Shown piece after piece: positions 1-5,762 of a DNA stretch of 5,964 nucleotides; within the stretch, counting starts at the first letter, position 1; each line of letters begins with the position of its first letter. A program made the translations under genes and the position numbers. The DNA lies in assembly GCA_009668925.1 (NCBI GenBank), contig SBEK01000212.1, forward strand, positions 1-5,964, written 5' to 3'. The notes below the pieces were generated by a model. It was not told where the DNA came from and searched no databases. It worked only from the letters and a program-made list of their open reading frames with translations. The stretch comes from Deltaproteobacteria bacterium. Its GTDB lineage: Bacteria > Desulfobacterota > Syntrophia > Syntrophales > Smithellaceae.

Positions 1-132
1 TGACAGCCGTTCGGGTGAAACAAACTTCAAAAAGGGGACGTTGGAACAGCGCCGGGGAGCACATGGCGGGAGGCGGAGACTGCGGCGCAACCCGCCCGCC
101 GGCAACTGCATTCATTTATTCATCAGGACGGA

Positions 133-636
133 TCATCCTTTCTTCACACCGGTGCCGACATCCAGCCGGCGGGCAAGCCGTTCATGCTCTTCGGGCGTGA
201 TCCAGGGCACCCGGAGATAATCGAAAATGGCGTCATCGCCGAGGCCGATGCGGCGGGCCTCCCGAACGGTAATCCGGTAAGCCTCGATTTCCGTTTCCCG
301 GTCAACATAAGACATGCTCCTGTCGTAAAGATCCCGTCCCTGAAAGTGCTGCTTCACGTGGCACAGCTCGTGAACGATATCCAGATACAGGACTTCGTCG
401 GAAGAGGCATCCAGATGCGCGAGGCCGATCGTAATGGCGCCGTCATCGTTGCTGACGAACATTTCACTTTGCTCGTCGACGACGATCACCCGGATGTTCG
501 CCAGCACGTCGGATATTTCCTTCTCGCCGGCAAAGATGACGGAGAGAATATCATACGTCCGGATATCCGGAAAAACATCCGTGAGCCGGTATCGTCCCGG
601 CTTGAGCCTGCGGTTGATGCGATACACATTTTTCAT
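133..636 (-). CDS. Putative small zinc metallopeptidase (HExxHxxxH protein)
   Basis: A 167-aa protein that I place only at motif level. It carries HELCHVKQH (residues 89-97), which fits HExxH and also the longer HExxHxxxH pattern of several zincin families, including ImmA/IrrE-like proteins. A downstream acidic helix, RETEIEAYR (residues 113-121), could supply a third glutamate ligand, as in gluzincin-type enzymes. I see no signal peptide or membrane segment, so it is probably cytosolic. The C-terminal part is charged and helical. The frame stays open upstream to a TTG at 717 that would overlap the hydrolase gene by 23 nt, and a GTG lies at 648. I chose the ATG at 636 because the protein-like sequence begins there and the extra residues are low in complexity; no start has a convincing ribosome binding site. 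The gap from the upstream hydrolase stop is 58 nt, so co-transcription is plausible. Substrate unknown; metallopeptidase activity is inferred from the motif alone. Confidence 0.72.
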   Translation of the reverse strand: MKNVYRINRRLKPGRYRLTDVFPDIRTYDILSVIFAGEKEISDVLANIRVIVVDEQSEMFVSNDDGAITIGLAHLDASSDEVLYLDIVHELCHVKQHFQGRDLYDRSMSYVDRETEIEAYRITVREARRIGLGDDAIFDYLRVPWITPEEHERLARRLDVGTGVKKG

Positions 637-657
637 AAAGCATTTCACTTTGCCGAT

Positions 658-690
658 GCCGCCGCGGTCCTGCCTGCCGGCGGCGGACCG
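658..690 (-). repeat. Alternative, mutually exclusive hairpins between hydrolase and metallopeptidase genes
   Basis: Two perfect stems interleave here: 658-664 pairs with 678-684 (7 bp, GCCGCCG/CGGCGGC), and 665-670 pairs with 685-690 (6 bp, CGGTCC/GGACCG). Their arms abut with no linker, so full stems cannot form together. There is no U-tract, so this is not a standard terminator. It lies just past the hydrolase stop and could slow or process the transcript, but GC-rich DNA gives such stems by chance. Confidence 0.3.
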
Positions 691-694
691 GAAA

Positions 695-1552
695 TCACTG
701 TTTGAAGAAATCTTCAATCAGCGGGTTGATCTTTTCGGCCTGCTCGTGCTGAATCCAGTGGCTGGTTCCCGGGAATTTGATGAGGCAGCCCTGGTTGCAG
801 TAGGCCATGCTTTCATCGGCCATCTCCGCAAGCATCGCCGCATCCTGATCGCCCCACATTAAAATCATCGGCATGGTGACTTCAAAACTCGTGGGCGGCT
901 CCTGCTTCGTCTGGACCATCGCGCGATACCAGTTGACCATTGCCGTAAAGGCGCCGGGCATGGCAAATGCTTTGCGGTACTCTTCGAGCTCGGCGGGGGT
1001 GAAGGCGCCCGGATTGGCGGAAGTGGTGATCATCTGCAGCACCCAGTCATAGTTTGTGGAAGCAGCCAGTTTATCCACCGCGCCGGGAATCTGAAAGTAG
1101 AAAATATACCAGCTTTTCTTCATCTGCTCCACATCGGTGAAGACATGCCTGGCCATGACCTTGGGGTGCGGTACATTGAGAATCACCAGCTTTCTGATGC
1201 GTTCGGGGTACTTGAGTGCCACCCACCAGGAAACCGACGCGCCCCAGTCGTGGCCGACCAGGAAAATCTGCTTGCGGCCATAGGCGTCGATCAGGCCGAT
1301 GATGTCTTTGGCCAGCTCATCAATCTTGTAGGCGGCGATACCTTCGGGTTTGTCGCTCAAATTATAGCCGCGCTGATCGGGCGCGACCACCAGATATCCT
1401 TTGTCGGCAAAGTATTGCAGCTGTTTTCGCCAGGCGTACCAGAATTCCGGAAACCCGTGGAGAAACAAAATCATCGGGCCTTCCGGGGGCCCGGCTTCCA
1501 TCACGTGTAATTTAACTCCGTTGGTCTCGATGTAACGTTCGCGTAAATCCAT
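695..1552 (-). CDS. Alpha/beta hydrolase, epoxide hydrolase-like (paralogue 1)
   Basis: A 285-aa soluble alpha/beta hydrolase with the layout of epoxide hydrolases. The oxyanion-hole motif HGFP is at residues 32-35. The nucleophile elbow VGHDWGA places Asp102 as nucleophile. The charge-relay acid is probably Asp237 in WGDQD, and the base is His265 in GTSHW. Two cap-domain tyrosines that activate the epoxide oxygen in this family have candidates at Tyr152 (YFQIPG) and Tyr209 (NWYRAM). Known family reaction: epoxide plus water to a vicinal diol through an alkyl-enzyme ester. The Arg that follows the nucleophile in fluoroacetate dehalogenases (HDRG) is Trp here, and the tyrosine pair argues against a haloalkane dehalogenase, though dehalogenation cannot be excluded. 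The frame is open to 1624, but ATG 1552 sits 5 nt after a strong AAAGGAG and starts the conserved protein. The upstream 24 residues would be encoded by repeat-like spacer. It follows a paralogous hydrolase gene by 136 bp. Confidence 0.88.
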   Translation of the reverse strand: MDLRERYIETNGVKLHVMEAGPPEGPMILFLHGFPEFWYAWRKQLQYFADKGYLVVAPDQRGYNLSDKPEGIAAYKIDELAKDIIGLIDAYGRKQIFLVGHDWGASVSWWVALKYPERIRKLVILNVPHPKVMARHVFTDVEQMKKSWYIFYFQIPGAVDKLAASTNYDWVLQMITTSANPGAFTPAELEEYRKAFAMPGAFTAMVNWYRAMVQTKQEPPTSFEVTMPMILMWGDQDAAMLAEMADESMAYCNQGCLIKFPGTSHWIQHEQAEKINPLIEDFFKQ

Positions 1553-1557
1553 GAAAT

Positions 1558-1564
1558 CTCCTTT
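1558..1564 (-). promoter_or_regulatory. Ribosome binding site of hydrolase paralogue 1
   Basis: On the minus strand AAAGGAG lies 5 nt before the ATG at 1552. It decides the start in favour of 1552 over the longer open frame beginning at 1624, which has no comparable site. Confidence 0.8.
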
Positions 1565-1573
1565 CGGAAGGCT

Positions 1574-1693
1574 GATAGACTGTAGACCATTAGCCTGTTC
1601 GTGTAACGTGTACTTAGCGGTCACTACCTACCGGGATGGTCGCTCGTCTTCGTCATTCCTTGAACCTTGCTCCTTGAGCCCTTTACCTTTACC
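1574..1693. repeat. Degenerate heptanucleotide repeat spacer between the two hydrolase genes
   Basis: Plus-strand units 7 nt apart: TTGAACC (1660-1666), TTGCTCC (1667-1673), TTGAGCC (1674-1680) and CTTTACC (1681-1687), then TTTACC, which runs into the last codons of the upstream hydrolase gene. Next to them is CGTCTT-CGTCATT (1645-1657). Two further 7-nt doublets follow: TCGTGTA-ACGTGTA (1599-1612) and GATAGAC-TGTAGAC (1574-1587). The TTGAACC units match those at 2654-2681, at the other end of the upstream hydrolase gene. I see no convincing promoter and no U-tailed hairpin. Confidence 0.65.
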
Positions 1694-2558
1694 TGAAGAA
1701 CTCGTTCAACAGCTGGGCGACCTCCCGGGGCTTCTCTTCCTGGACGAAATGCCCCGCCTTGAGCGATTCTACCCGGATGGAGTGAAAACATTCTTCAATA
1801 TGGTTCAAATTCTCCGCGATGATCACCGGATCTTCATTGCCGTGAATATAGAGCGCCGGCATGGAATACCTTGTTCCGCCCAAGCCGGCCCAGCGTTTGG
1901 CGTCCTCGCGCATTGCCCGATAGTAGGACGCGCCGGTGGCGGGCGTGTTCTCGATGCGGTAGCAGCGCACGTACTCCGCTATGGCGGCAGGATCGATGGT
2001 GCCATCCTTGCCCGCTTTGCCGAAAAAATGACGGATCCAGACGTCTTCGTTTCCCTTGATCATGGCTTCCGCCAATTTCGGCATCTGCTGAAAGTACTGA
2101 TACCAGAAAGGAACGGCGCCGCGGCTGTAAATCACCTTGATCGCTTCCGCATACCCTTTGGTGTTGGTGATGACCGGAATATTCATGATCGCCAGCTTTT
2201 TGACCCGGTCCGGAATCAGCAGGGCCACTTCCTGGGCGACAATCCCGCCCCAGTCATGGCCAACGAGGAAGAAAGAATCGATTTTCAAAGCATCGAGCAT
2301 TTCGACCACATCTTTGGCGAGCTCCGCTTTCTGATAGGCCGGCACATTGTCCAGCGTGCGCTCGCTCTCCCCCAGCCCCCGCAAATCGGGCGCAATAACG
2401 CGCAGCGCGGGATTGAGAAACGAAGCAACCGCTTCCCAGCAATAGGAGCTTTCCGGCCAGCCGTGCAGCATCACGACGGGCAACCCGTCCTTGTTTCCCC
2501 GATCCCGGATATTGAATGTGCCTCTCGGCACTGTAATTTTATATGTATTCATCGGCAT
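1689..2558 (-). CDS. Alpha/beta hydrolase, epoxide hydrolase-like (paralogue 2)
   Basis: A 289-aa soluble alpha/beta hydrolase of the same family as its downstream neighbour. HGWP (residues 32-35) forms the oxyanion hole, VGHDWGG gives nucleophile Asp102, HGNED gives acid Asp243, and KAGHF gives base His270. The cap tyrosine candidates are Tyr155 (YQYFQ) and Tyr212 or Tyr213 (SYYRAM), as expected for an epoxide hydrolase rather than a dehalogenase. HGxP and the nucleophile fall at exactly the same residue numbers as in paralogue 1, but the cap and C-terminal half differ clearly, so this is an old duplication or a separate acquisition, and substrate range probably differs. The frame is open to 2747, but that part is 7-nt repeats and the 3' end of the ene-reductase gene, which no homologue should contain. 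ATG 2558 has GAGG 8 nt upstream; ATG 2552 is a possible alternative two codons in. True substrate unknown. Confidence 0.88.
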   Translation of the reverse strand: MPMNTYKITVPRGTFNIRDRGNKDGLPVVMLHGWPESSYCWEAVASFLNPALRVIAPDLRGLGESERTLDNVPAYQKAELAKDVVEMLDALKIDSFFLVGHDWGGIVAQEVALLIPDRVKKLAIMNIPVITNTKGYAEAIKVIYSRGAVPFWYQYFQQMPKLAEAMIKGNEDVWIRHFFGKAGKDGTIDPAAIAEYVRCYRIENTPATGASYYRAMREDAKRWAGLGGTRYSMPALYIHGNEDPVIIAENLNHIEECFHSIRVESLKAGHFVQEEKPREVAQLLNEFFR

Positions 2559-2566
2559 ATCTCTTA

Positions 2567-2570
2567 CCTC
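2567..2570 (-). promoter_or_regulatory. Ribosome binding site of hydrolase paralogue 2
   Basis: Minus-strand GAGG ends 8 nt before the ATG at 2558. It sits at the very edge of the heptamer array, so the array borders the translation initiation region directly. Spacing favours ATG 2558 over ATG 2552. Confidence 0.6.
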
Positions 2571-2618
2571 GTTGTTCGTATCTCGTATCTCGTATCTCGT
2601 CGCTCGTGGTTTGTAGCT
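2570..2618. repeat. Heptanucleotide tandem array, CGTATCT type
   Basis: Seven consecutive 7-nt units on the plus strand: CGTTGTT, three perfect CGTATCT copies (2577-2597), CGTCGCT, CGTGGTT and TGTAGCT. The unit is not a multiple of three, so the array shifts frame along its length and is not expected to be coding. It ends at the ribosome binding site of the downstream hydrolase gene. Repeat identity in the centre with decay at the edges suggests slipped-strand expansion and contraction. Confidence 0.85.
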
Positions 2619-2622
2619 CAAA

Positions 2623-2650
2623 GCAGGGAACGGTCGCGACCGTTTCCTGC
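2623..2650. repeat. 28-bp near-perfect palindrome between two heptamer arrays
   Basis: Left arm 2623-2636 (GCAGGGAACGGTCG) and right arm 2637-2650 (CGACCGTTTCCTGC) are inverted copies with one mismatch and no spacer. Neither strand has a U-tract after it, so it is not a standard terminator. A dyad with no loop fits a protein-binding site or a REP-like dispersed palindrome at least as well as an RNA hairpin. Confidence 0.75.
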
Positions 2651-2653
2651 GCA

Positions 2654-2681
2654 TTGCACCTTGAACTTTGAACCCTGAACC
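2654..2681. repeat. Heptanucleotide tandem array, TTGAACC type
   Basis: Four consecutive 7-nt units on the plus strand: TTGCACC, TTGAACT, TTGAACC and CTGAACC. The array begins 4 nt after the stop codon of the ene-reductase gene in the transcribed (minus) direction. The same unit type abuts the stop codon of the next gene at 1660-1687. Confidence 0.75.
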
Positions 2682-2685
2682 TTCT

Positions 2686-4644
2686 TTATATCTCCCAGGC
2701 GGCCTTCGCGCCAGACGTCGTCGCCTCAATAATTCTTCTGGGCGCAACGGCGTCGCCCACGACGAAGTGGCGGATGCCTTTTTTCTCGAGCATATCCTTG
2801 AGCTCCGTCCGGGGGGTCACGCCGATGGCGATGATCACCTGGTCAACCGGCTCAAGCCGTTTTTCCTCGTCTTTGATTTTGACCGTCACCGCGCATTCCT
2901 CAATTCTTGTCACCGGAGTCCCGAACATCAGTTTGATGCCCGCCGCCGTCAGTCGCCGATACAGCATCTGTCCATGCGCCGCCACCGGCAGCACGGGAGG
3001 CCTGGTCAGCATTTCCACCATCGTGATGTCCTTCACGCCTTTTTCGCGCAGATAATCGCAGGTCTCCAATCCGACCAGACCGCCGCCGACCACGACCACG
3101 TGTTTCTTCGGCTTCACGGAGCCGTCCAGAATCTGCCAGGCATCGCAGACCACCGATGCGTTGACCCCCTCCGCCGGACAGGAGGCCTTGTCCGCCCCTA
3201 TGGCAAGGATTACGGCGTCGGGTTTTCCTTTTTCGATCATGTCTTCCGTCACGTCGGTGCGCAGCTTGATGGCCACGCCCTGCTTTTCGCACTTCAGCGT
3301 CAGCGTCCGGATCAACCGGTCATAAACATCTTTATACGGCGCCATCGCGGCATACCGCACATTGCCGCCGGTTCGGCTGTCGCGCTCAAAGAGCGTCACC
3401 TGATGACCCAGGCGCGCGGCTTCCAGCGCCGCCGTGAGTCCGGCAGGACCTCCTCCCACGACCCAAACGTTTTGTTTGTTTTTTGCCGGGCCTTCCGGCC
3501 GCAGCAGTTCCTGCCCGGTCTGCGGATTGATCGCACAGCGGATCGGCTGCTGCTCAAGCGCAAGACGTTCGATGCAGCCCTGGTTGCAGGCCAGACATTC
3601 CAAAGTTTCTTCCGGATGGCCGGCCACCGCGTTCTTCAGAAAGTCGGGATCGGCCAGATGCTGGCGGGCCACGGCGACCATGTCCGCATCGCCCGCCGCA
3701 ATGACGTCATCCATGAAAAACGGGTCGGTGTAGCGGCCGACGGAGATGACGGGAACAGAAGCGACCTCCTTGACCTTCCGCGCGAGAAATGACTTAAACC
3801 CCGGTCCGTATTCCACGGGCGCGCTCGCATTCGGCGTATCAATGTTGACCTCCGGAGATCCGTGCGTCCCGAAAGACACATCAATGATATCCGCACCGGC
3901 CGAAACGAGATCGGGAATAATCGTCTGCATGTCGCTTATGGTATACCCGCCCTTGACGCATTCTTCGCCGGAGATCCGGATGGAAATCGGAAAATCGGGG
4001 CCGACCTCCCGGCGCGCCGCCTGCAGACATTCGATCATGAAGCGCGCGCGGCCTTTGAAGTCGCCGCCGTATTGATCCTTGCGCTGATTGGAATGCGCGG
4101 ACAAAAACTGCATCAGCAGATAGCCGTGCGCACCATGAAGTTCGATCATGTCGAAGCCCGCGGCTTTGGCGCGTTTCGCTCCCGCCCCGTAAGAGGCAAT
4201 GAGCTCGCGGACTTCATCGAGCGTCATTTCCCGGGGCGCTCCCAGAAAGCCAAAAACGAAACTGGGAATCGCCGACGGTCCGATGGCTGTCTTCTTTTTG
4301 AGGAACGCGTAATTTTCCCGTCCGGTGTGATGAAGCTGAAGAGCCGCTTTGGCGCCCTGGGCGTGAATGGCGTCGGCCATTTTCGAAAGACCCGGGATGA
4401 ACCTGTCATCCCAGACGCCCAGCGACGTAGGCGACGCGAGGCCCGACGGGTGGACGCACGTAATCTCCGTAATCACGAGACCCACGCCGCTTTGCGCCCG
4501 GCGCTTCATATAGGCCAGGTTGGCGTCGCTGACCGTCGAGTCCGGATTGCCGAGAGCCGTTCCCATCGGCGGCATCACCAACCGGTTGGGAATGGTCAGC
4601 GATCGGATCTGTATAGGGGATAATAAATGTTGAAGTGTTTTCAT
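2686..4644 (-). CDS. FMN/4Fe-4S/FAD ene-reductase (2,4-dienoyl-CoA reductase / enoate reductase family)
   Basis: A 652-aa three-part flavoprotein, the usual length for the 2,4-dienoyl-CoA reductase, 2-enoate reductase and bile-acid BaiCD-type group. Residues 1 to about 345 form an old-yellow-enzyme FMN barrel, with ELHGAHGYLLMQFLS at 168-182 (FMN-side His170 and His173, likely proton donor Tyr175) and the QYGGDFKGRARF loop. Cys350, Cys353, Cys357 and Cys370 (CxxCxxxC-x12-C) should bind one 4Fe-4S cluster. VVGGGPAG at 395-402 opens the FAD domain, VVVVGGGLVG at 516-525 the NAD(P) domain, and VVGDAVAPRRIIEA at 628-641 is the C-terminal FAD motif. By family, it moves electrons from NAD(P)H through FAD and the cluster to FMN and reduces an activated C=C bond. 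It is cytosolic and probably oxygen-sensitive. The start is fixed by AAGGAG 6 nt before the ATG. It sits 199 bp after the SDR gene and 127 bp before a hydrolase gene. The exact substrate, CoA ester or free acid or enone, cannot be read from the sequence. Confidence 0.93.
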   Translation of the reverse strand: MKTLQHLLSPIQIRSLTIPNRLVMPPMGTALGNPDSTVSDANLAYMKRRAQSGVGLVITEITCVHPSGLASPTSLGVWDDRFIPGLSKMADAIHAQGAKAALQLHHTGRENYAFLKKKTAIGPSAIPSFVFGFLGAPREMTLDEVRELIASYGAGAKRAKAAGFDMIELHGAHGYLLMQFLSAHSNQRKDQYGGDFKGRARFMIECLQAARREVGPDFPISIRISGEECVKGGYTISDMQTIIPDLVSAGADIIDVSFGTHGSPEVNIDTPNASAPVEYGPGFKSFLARKVKEVASVPVISVGRYTDPFFMDDVIAAGDADMVAVARQHLADPDFLKNAVAGHPEETLECLACNQGCIERLALEQQPIRCAINPQTGQELLRPEGPAKNKQNVWVVGGGPAGLTAALEAARLGHQVTLFERDSRTGGNVRYAAMAPYKDVYDRLIRTLTLKCEKQGVAIKLRTDVTEDMIEKGKPDAVILAIGADKASCPAEGVNASVVCDAWQILDGSVKPKKHVVVVGGGLVGLETCDYLREKGVKDITMVEMLTRPPVLPVAAHGQMLYRRLTAAGIKLMFGTPVTRIEECAVTVKIKDEEKRLEPVDQVIIAIGVTPRTELKDMLEKKGIRHFVVGDAVAPRRIIEATTSGAKAAWEI

Positions 4645-4650
4645 GAATAT

Positions 4651-4656
4651 CTCCTT
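4651..4656 (-). promoter_or_regulatory. Ribosome binding site of the ene-reductase
   Basis: Minus-strand AAGGAG, 6 nt before the ATG at 4644. It is a strong site and fixes the start. Confidence 0.8.
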
Positions 4657-4679
4657 CTAATGAAAATTGAGAGGAACGA

Positions 4680-4708
4680 TGCCGTCCATCGTTACCCGGA
4701 CGACGGCA
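4680..4708. repeat. Inverted repeat upstream of the ene-reductase gene
   Basis: TGCCGTC (4680-4686) and GACGGCA (4702-4708) form a 7-bp stem with a 15-nt loop. In the minus-strand mRNA it would lie about 35 nt before the ene-reductase start, in the 5' leader. There is no U-tract. A role in translation or mRNA stability is possible but unproven. Confidence 0.35.
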
Positions 4709-4723
4709 CAGCGCGACACCGGA

Positions 4724-4756
4724 TTTGCCGGGAAACTGCAAACCGTTCCCGGCAAA
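4724..4756. repeat. 11-bp perfect inverted repeat in the SDR/ene-reductase spacer
   Basis: TTTGCCGGGAA (4724-4734) and TTCCCGGCAAA (4746-4756) are exact inverted copies around an 11-nt loop. In minus-strand RNA a G-U and a G-C pair can extend the stem to about 13 bp. No U-run follows on the minus strand. This is the strongest of the four stems in this spacer that lacks a terminator tail. Confidence 0.6.
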
Positions 4757-4778
4757 CCGATGAATAAAGAAAGTCTGC

Positions 4779-4832
4779 GCCCCGGGCCAGCGCCGGGGCG
4801 GACCGGGCCGCCTCAGTGTCCTGAGAGGCGGC
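4779..4832 (-). terminator. Tandem GC-rich hairpins, possible terminator of the SDR gene
   Basis: Just past the SDR stop in the minus direction come two hairpins. The first pairs 4825-4832 with 4807-4814 (8 bp, GCCGCCTC/GAGGCGGC). The second pairs 4793-4799 with 4779-4785 (7 bp, GCCCCGG/CCGGGGC, 7-nt loop). The second is followed by a weak T-rich stretch, ACTTTCTTTATT, that starts a few nt late. This may be a leaky terminator between the SDR and ene-reductase genes. Confidence 0.4.
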
Positions 4833-4843
4833 GGATATTTCTT

Positions 4844-5641
4844 CTACAGATGAACCGCCAGAAGCAACGCACCGTCGATGACGATTTCCGTGCCGCTGGT
4901 ATAGCTCGAAGCGTCGGAAGCCAGATAAACGGCTGCGCCGGCAATTTCATCGGGATGACCGATCCGGCCGGTGGGCAGATGTTTGCACAGCTCTTCGCGC
5001 TGCTTCTGCGCCTCTTCGGGGCTCAGATGGAACCAGTGGGAGTTCATCATCTTCGTTTCGATCGGGCCGGGCAGAATCGTGTTCACGCGGATGTTGTCTT
5101 TCGACAGTTCCATGGCAAAACACTTGGTAATGTGCCGGCAGCCGGCCTTGGAAATGGAATAGACGCTGACAAACGGCTCCGGCTGGACGCCGTCGATGGA
5201 GGCGACATTGATAATGGAGCCGCCGCCCTGCTTCTTCATGACTTTGGCCACGGCCTGGCTCAGGAAATAGACGCCTTTGAGGTTGAGGCCCATGATCGTA
5301 TCCCAGAGGCGCTCATCGGAATCCAGGACGGAGCCCATCGCGGGGCTGGCGCCGGCGTTGTTGACCAGAATGTCGATCCGGCCGAATTTCTGCAAAACGG
5401 TATCCACCACTTTCTGATATTCTTCAAATTTGCCCAGGTGCGCGGGCACGACGAGCGCTTCCCCGCCGACTTCCTTGATGGCCGCGGCGGTGGCTTCCAG
5501 ATCCTGCACCTTGCGGCTGGTCAACGCCACTTTTGCGCCGGCTTTGGCAAAACCATAGGCAATGGCCTGGCCGATGCCGCGGCTGCTGCCGGTCACAATG
5601 GCTACTTTACCTTTCAACGAAAACTTGGAAAGATCAAACAT
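4844..5641 (-). CDS. Short-chain dehydrogenase/reductase (classical SDR)
   Basis: A 265-aa classical SDR, a single Rossmann domain that reduces a ketone or oxidises an alcohol with NAD(P). The cofactor motif TGSSRGIG is at residues 17-24, and NNAG at 94-97 stabilises the central sheet. The catalytic tetrad is complete: Asn120 (GLNLKG), Ser148 (NVASIDG), Tyr161 and Lys165 (YSISK). RVNTILPGPIETKM (185-198) is the usual loop after strand beta-6. The SRK at residues 42-44, after the second beta strand, leans toward NADPH, but weakly. The C-terminus IDGALLLAVHL has the family's DG but a hydrophobic tail in place of the common DGG ending. AAAGGAG lies 8 nt before the ATG, which fixes the start. It is transcribed from a spacer bounded upstream by a strong terminator, so it probably heads its own unit. 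It is 3-oxoacyl-ACP reductase- or gluconate 5-dehydrogenase-like in overall sequence; substrate not determinable. Confidence 0.93.
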   Translation of the reverse strand: MFDLSKFSLKGKVAIVTGSSRGIGQAIAYGFAKAGAKVALTSRKVQDLEATAAAIKEVGGEALVVPAHLGKFEEYQKVVDTVLQKFGRIDILVNNAGASPAMGSVLDSDERLWDTIMGLNLKGVYFLSQAVAKVMKKQGGGSIINVASIDGVQPEPFVSVYSISKAGCRHITKCFAMELSKDNIRVNTILPGPIETKMMNSHWFHLSPEEAQKQREELCKHLPTGRIGHPDEIAGAAVYLASDASSYTSGTEIVIDGALLLAVHL

Positions 5642-5649
5642 GATAGTGA

Positions 5650-5656
5650 CTCCTTT
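5650..5656 (-). promoter_or_regulatory. Ribosome binding site of the SDR gene
   Basis: Minus-strand AAAGGAG, 8 nt before the ATG at 5641. It fixes the SDR start. Confidence 0.8.
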
Positions 5657-5706
5657 ATATTTTTGGTGTTAGAAAAGAACAATTTGAACTGAAATTGCAA
5701 GACATT

Positions 5707-5735
5707 TTTATACGGTATGATTTTCGTTCCTGCAA
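5707..5735 (-). promoter_or_regulatory. Candidate sigma-70-type promoter for the SDR gene
   Basis: On the minus strand TTGCAG (5735-5730) is separated by 17 nt from TATAAA (5712-5707). The -10 box matches the consensus at five of six bases, the -35 at three of six, and spacing is ideal. It lies about 65 nt before the SDR start codon and after the upstream gene's terminator, the place a promoter is expected. An 11-bp dyad, ACCCG-C-CGGGT (5735-5745), touches its -35 side and could be an operator. Confidence 0.5.
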
Positions 5736-5762
5736 CCCGCCGGGTGGGAATCTTCCGACGGC

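Noticed and set aside
1..132. Possible gene or terminator in the first 132 bases
   Set aside because: Only a short plus-strand frame with no motif, and a weak ggcggg/cccgcc stem (65-70 with 91-96) with a long loop and no T-tract. Nothing supportable.
637..717. Longer metallopeptidase-like protein from a TTG at 717
   Set aside because: It would overlap the hydrolase gene, lacks a ribosome binding site, and its extra residues come from the hairpin-forming spacer.
1553..1624. N-terminal extension of hydrolase paralogue 1 to a start at 1624
   Set aside because: It lies in repeat-like spacer and passes through the strong AAAGGAG that serves the ATG at 1552.
1551..2678. Long plus-strand open frame (375 codons) opposite the second hydrolase gene
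   Set aside because: It is antisense to a gene with a full catalytic triad, its translation has no recognisable motif, and it runs through the heptamer arrays. It is a shadow frame of GC-rich coding DNA.
1645..2681. CRISPR array suggested by short repeats around 1645-1687 and 2570-2681
   Set aside because: Units are 7 nt, contiguous and without unique spacers; there are no cas genes.
2559..2747. N-terminal extension of hydrolase paralogue 2 up to an ATG at 2747
   Set aside because: The added residues are encoded by the heptamer arrays, the palindrome and the end of the ene-reductase gene; the internal ATG at 2558 has a ribosome binding site.
2668..3792. Long plus-strand open frame (374 codons) opposite the ene-reductase
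   Set aside because: Rich in His, Arg and Gln with no domain motifs, antisense to a clear 652-aa flavoprotein; a shadow.
4667..5692. Plus-strand open frame (341 codons) opposite the SDR gene
   Set aside because: Antisense to a complete SDR and also covers the hairpin spacer; no motifs or ribosome binding site.
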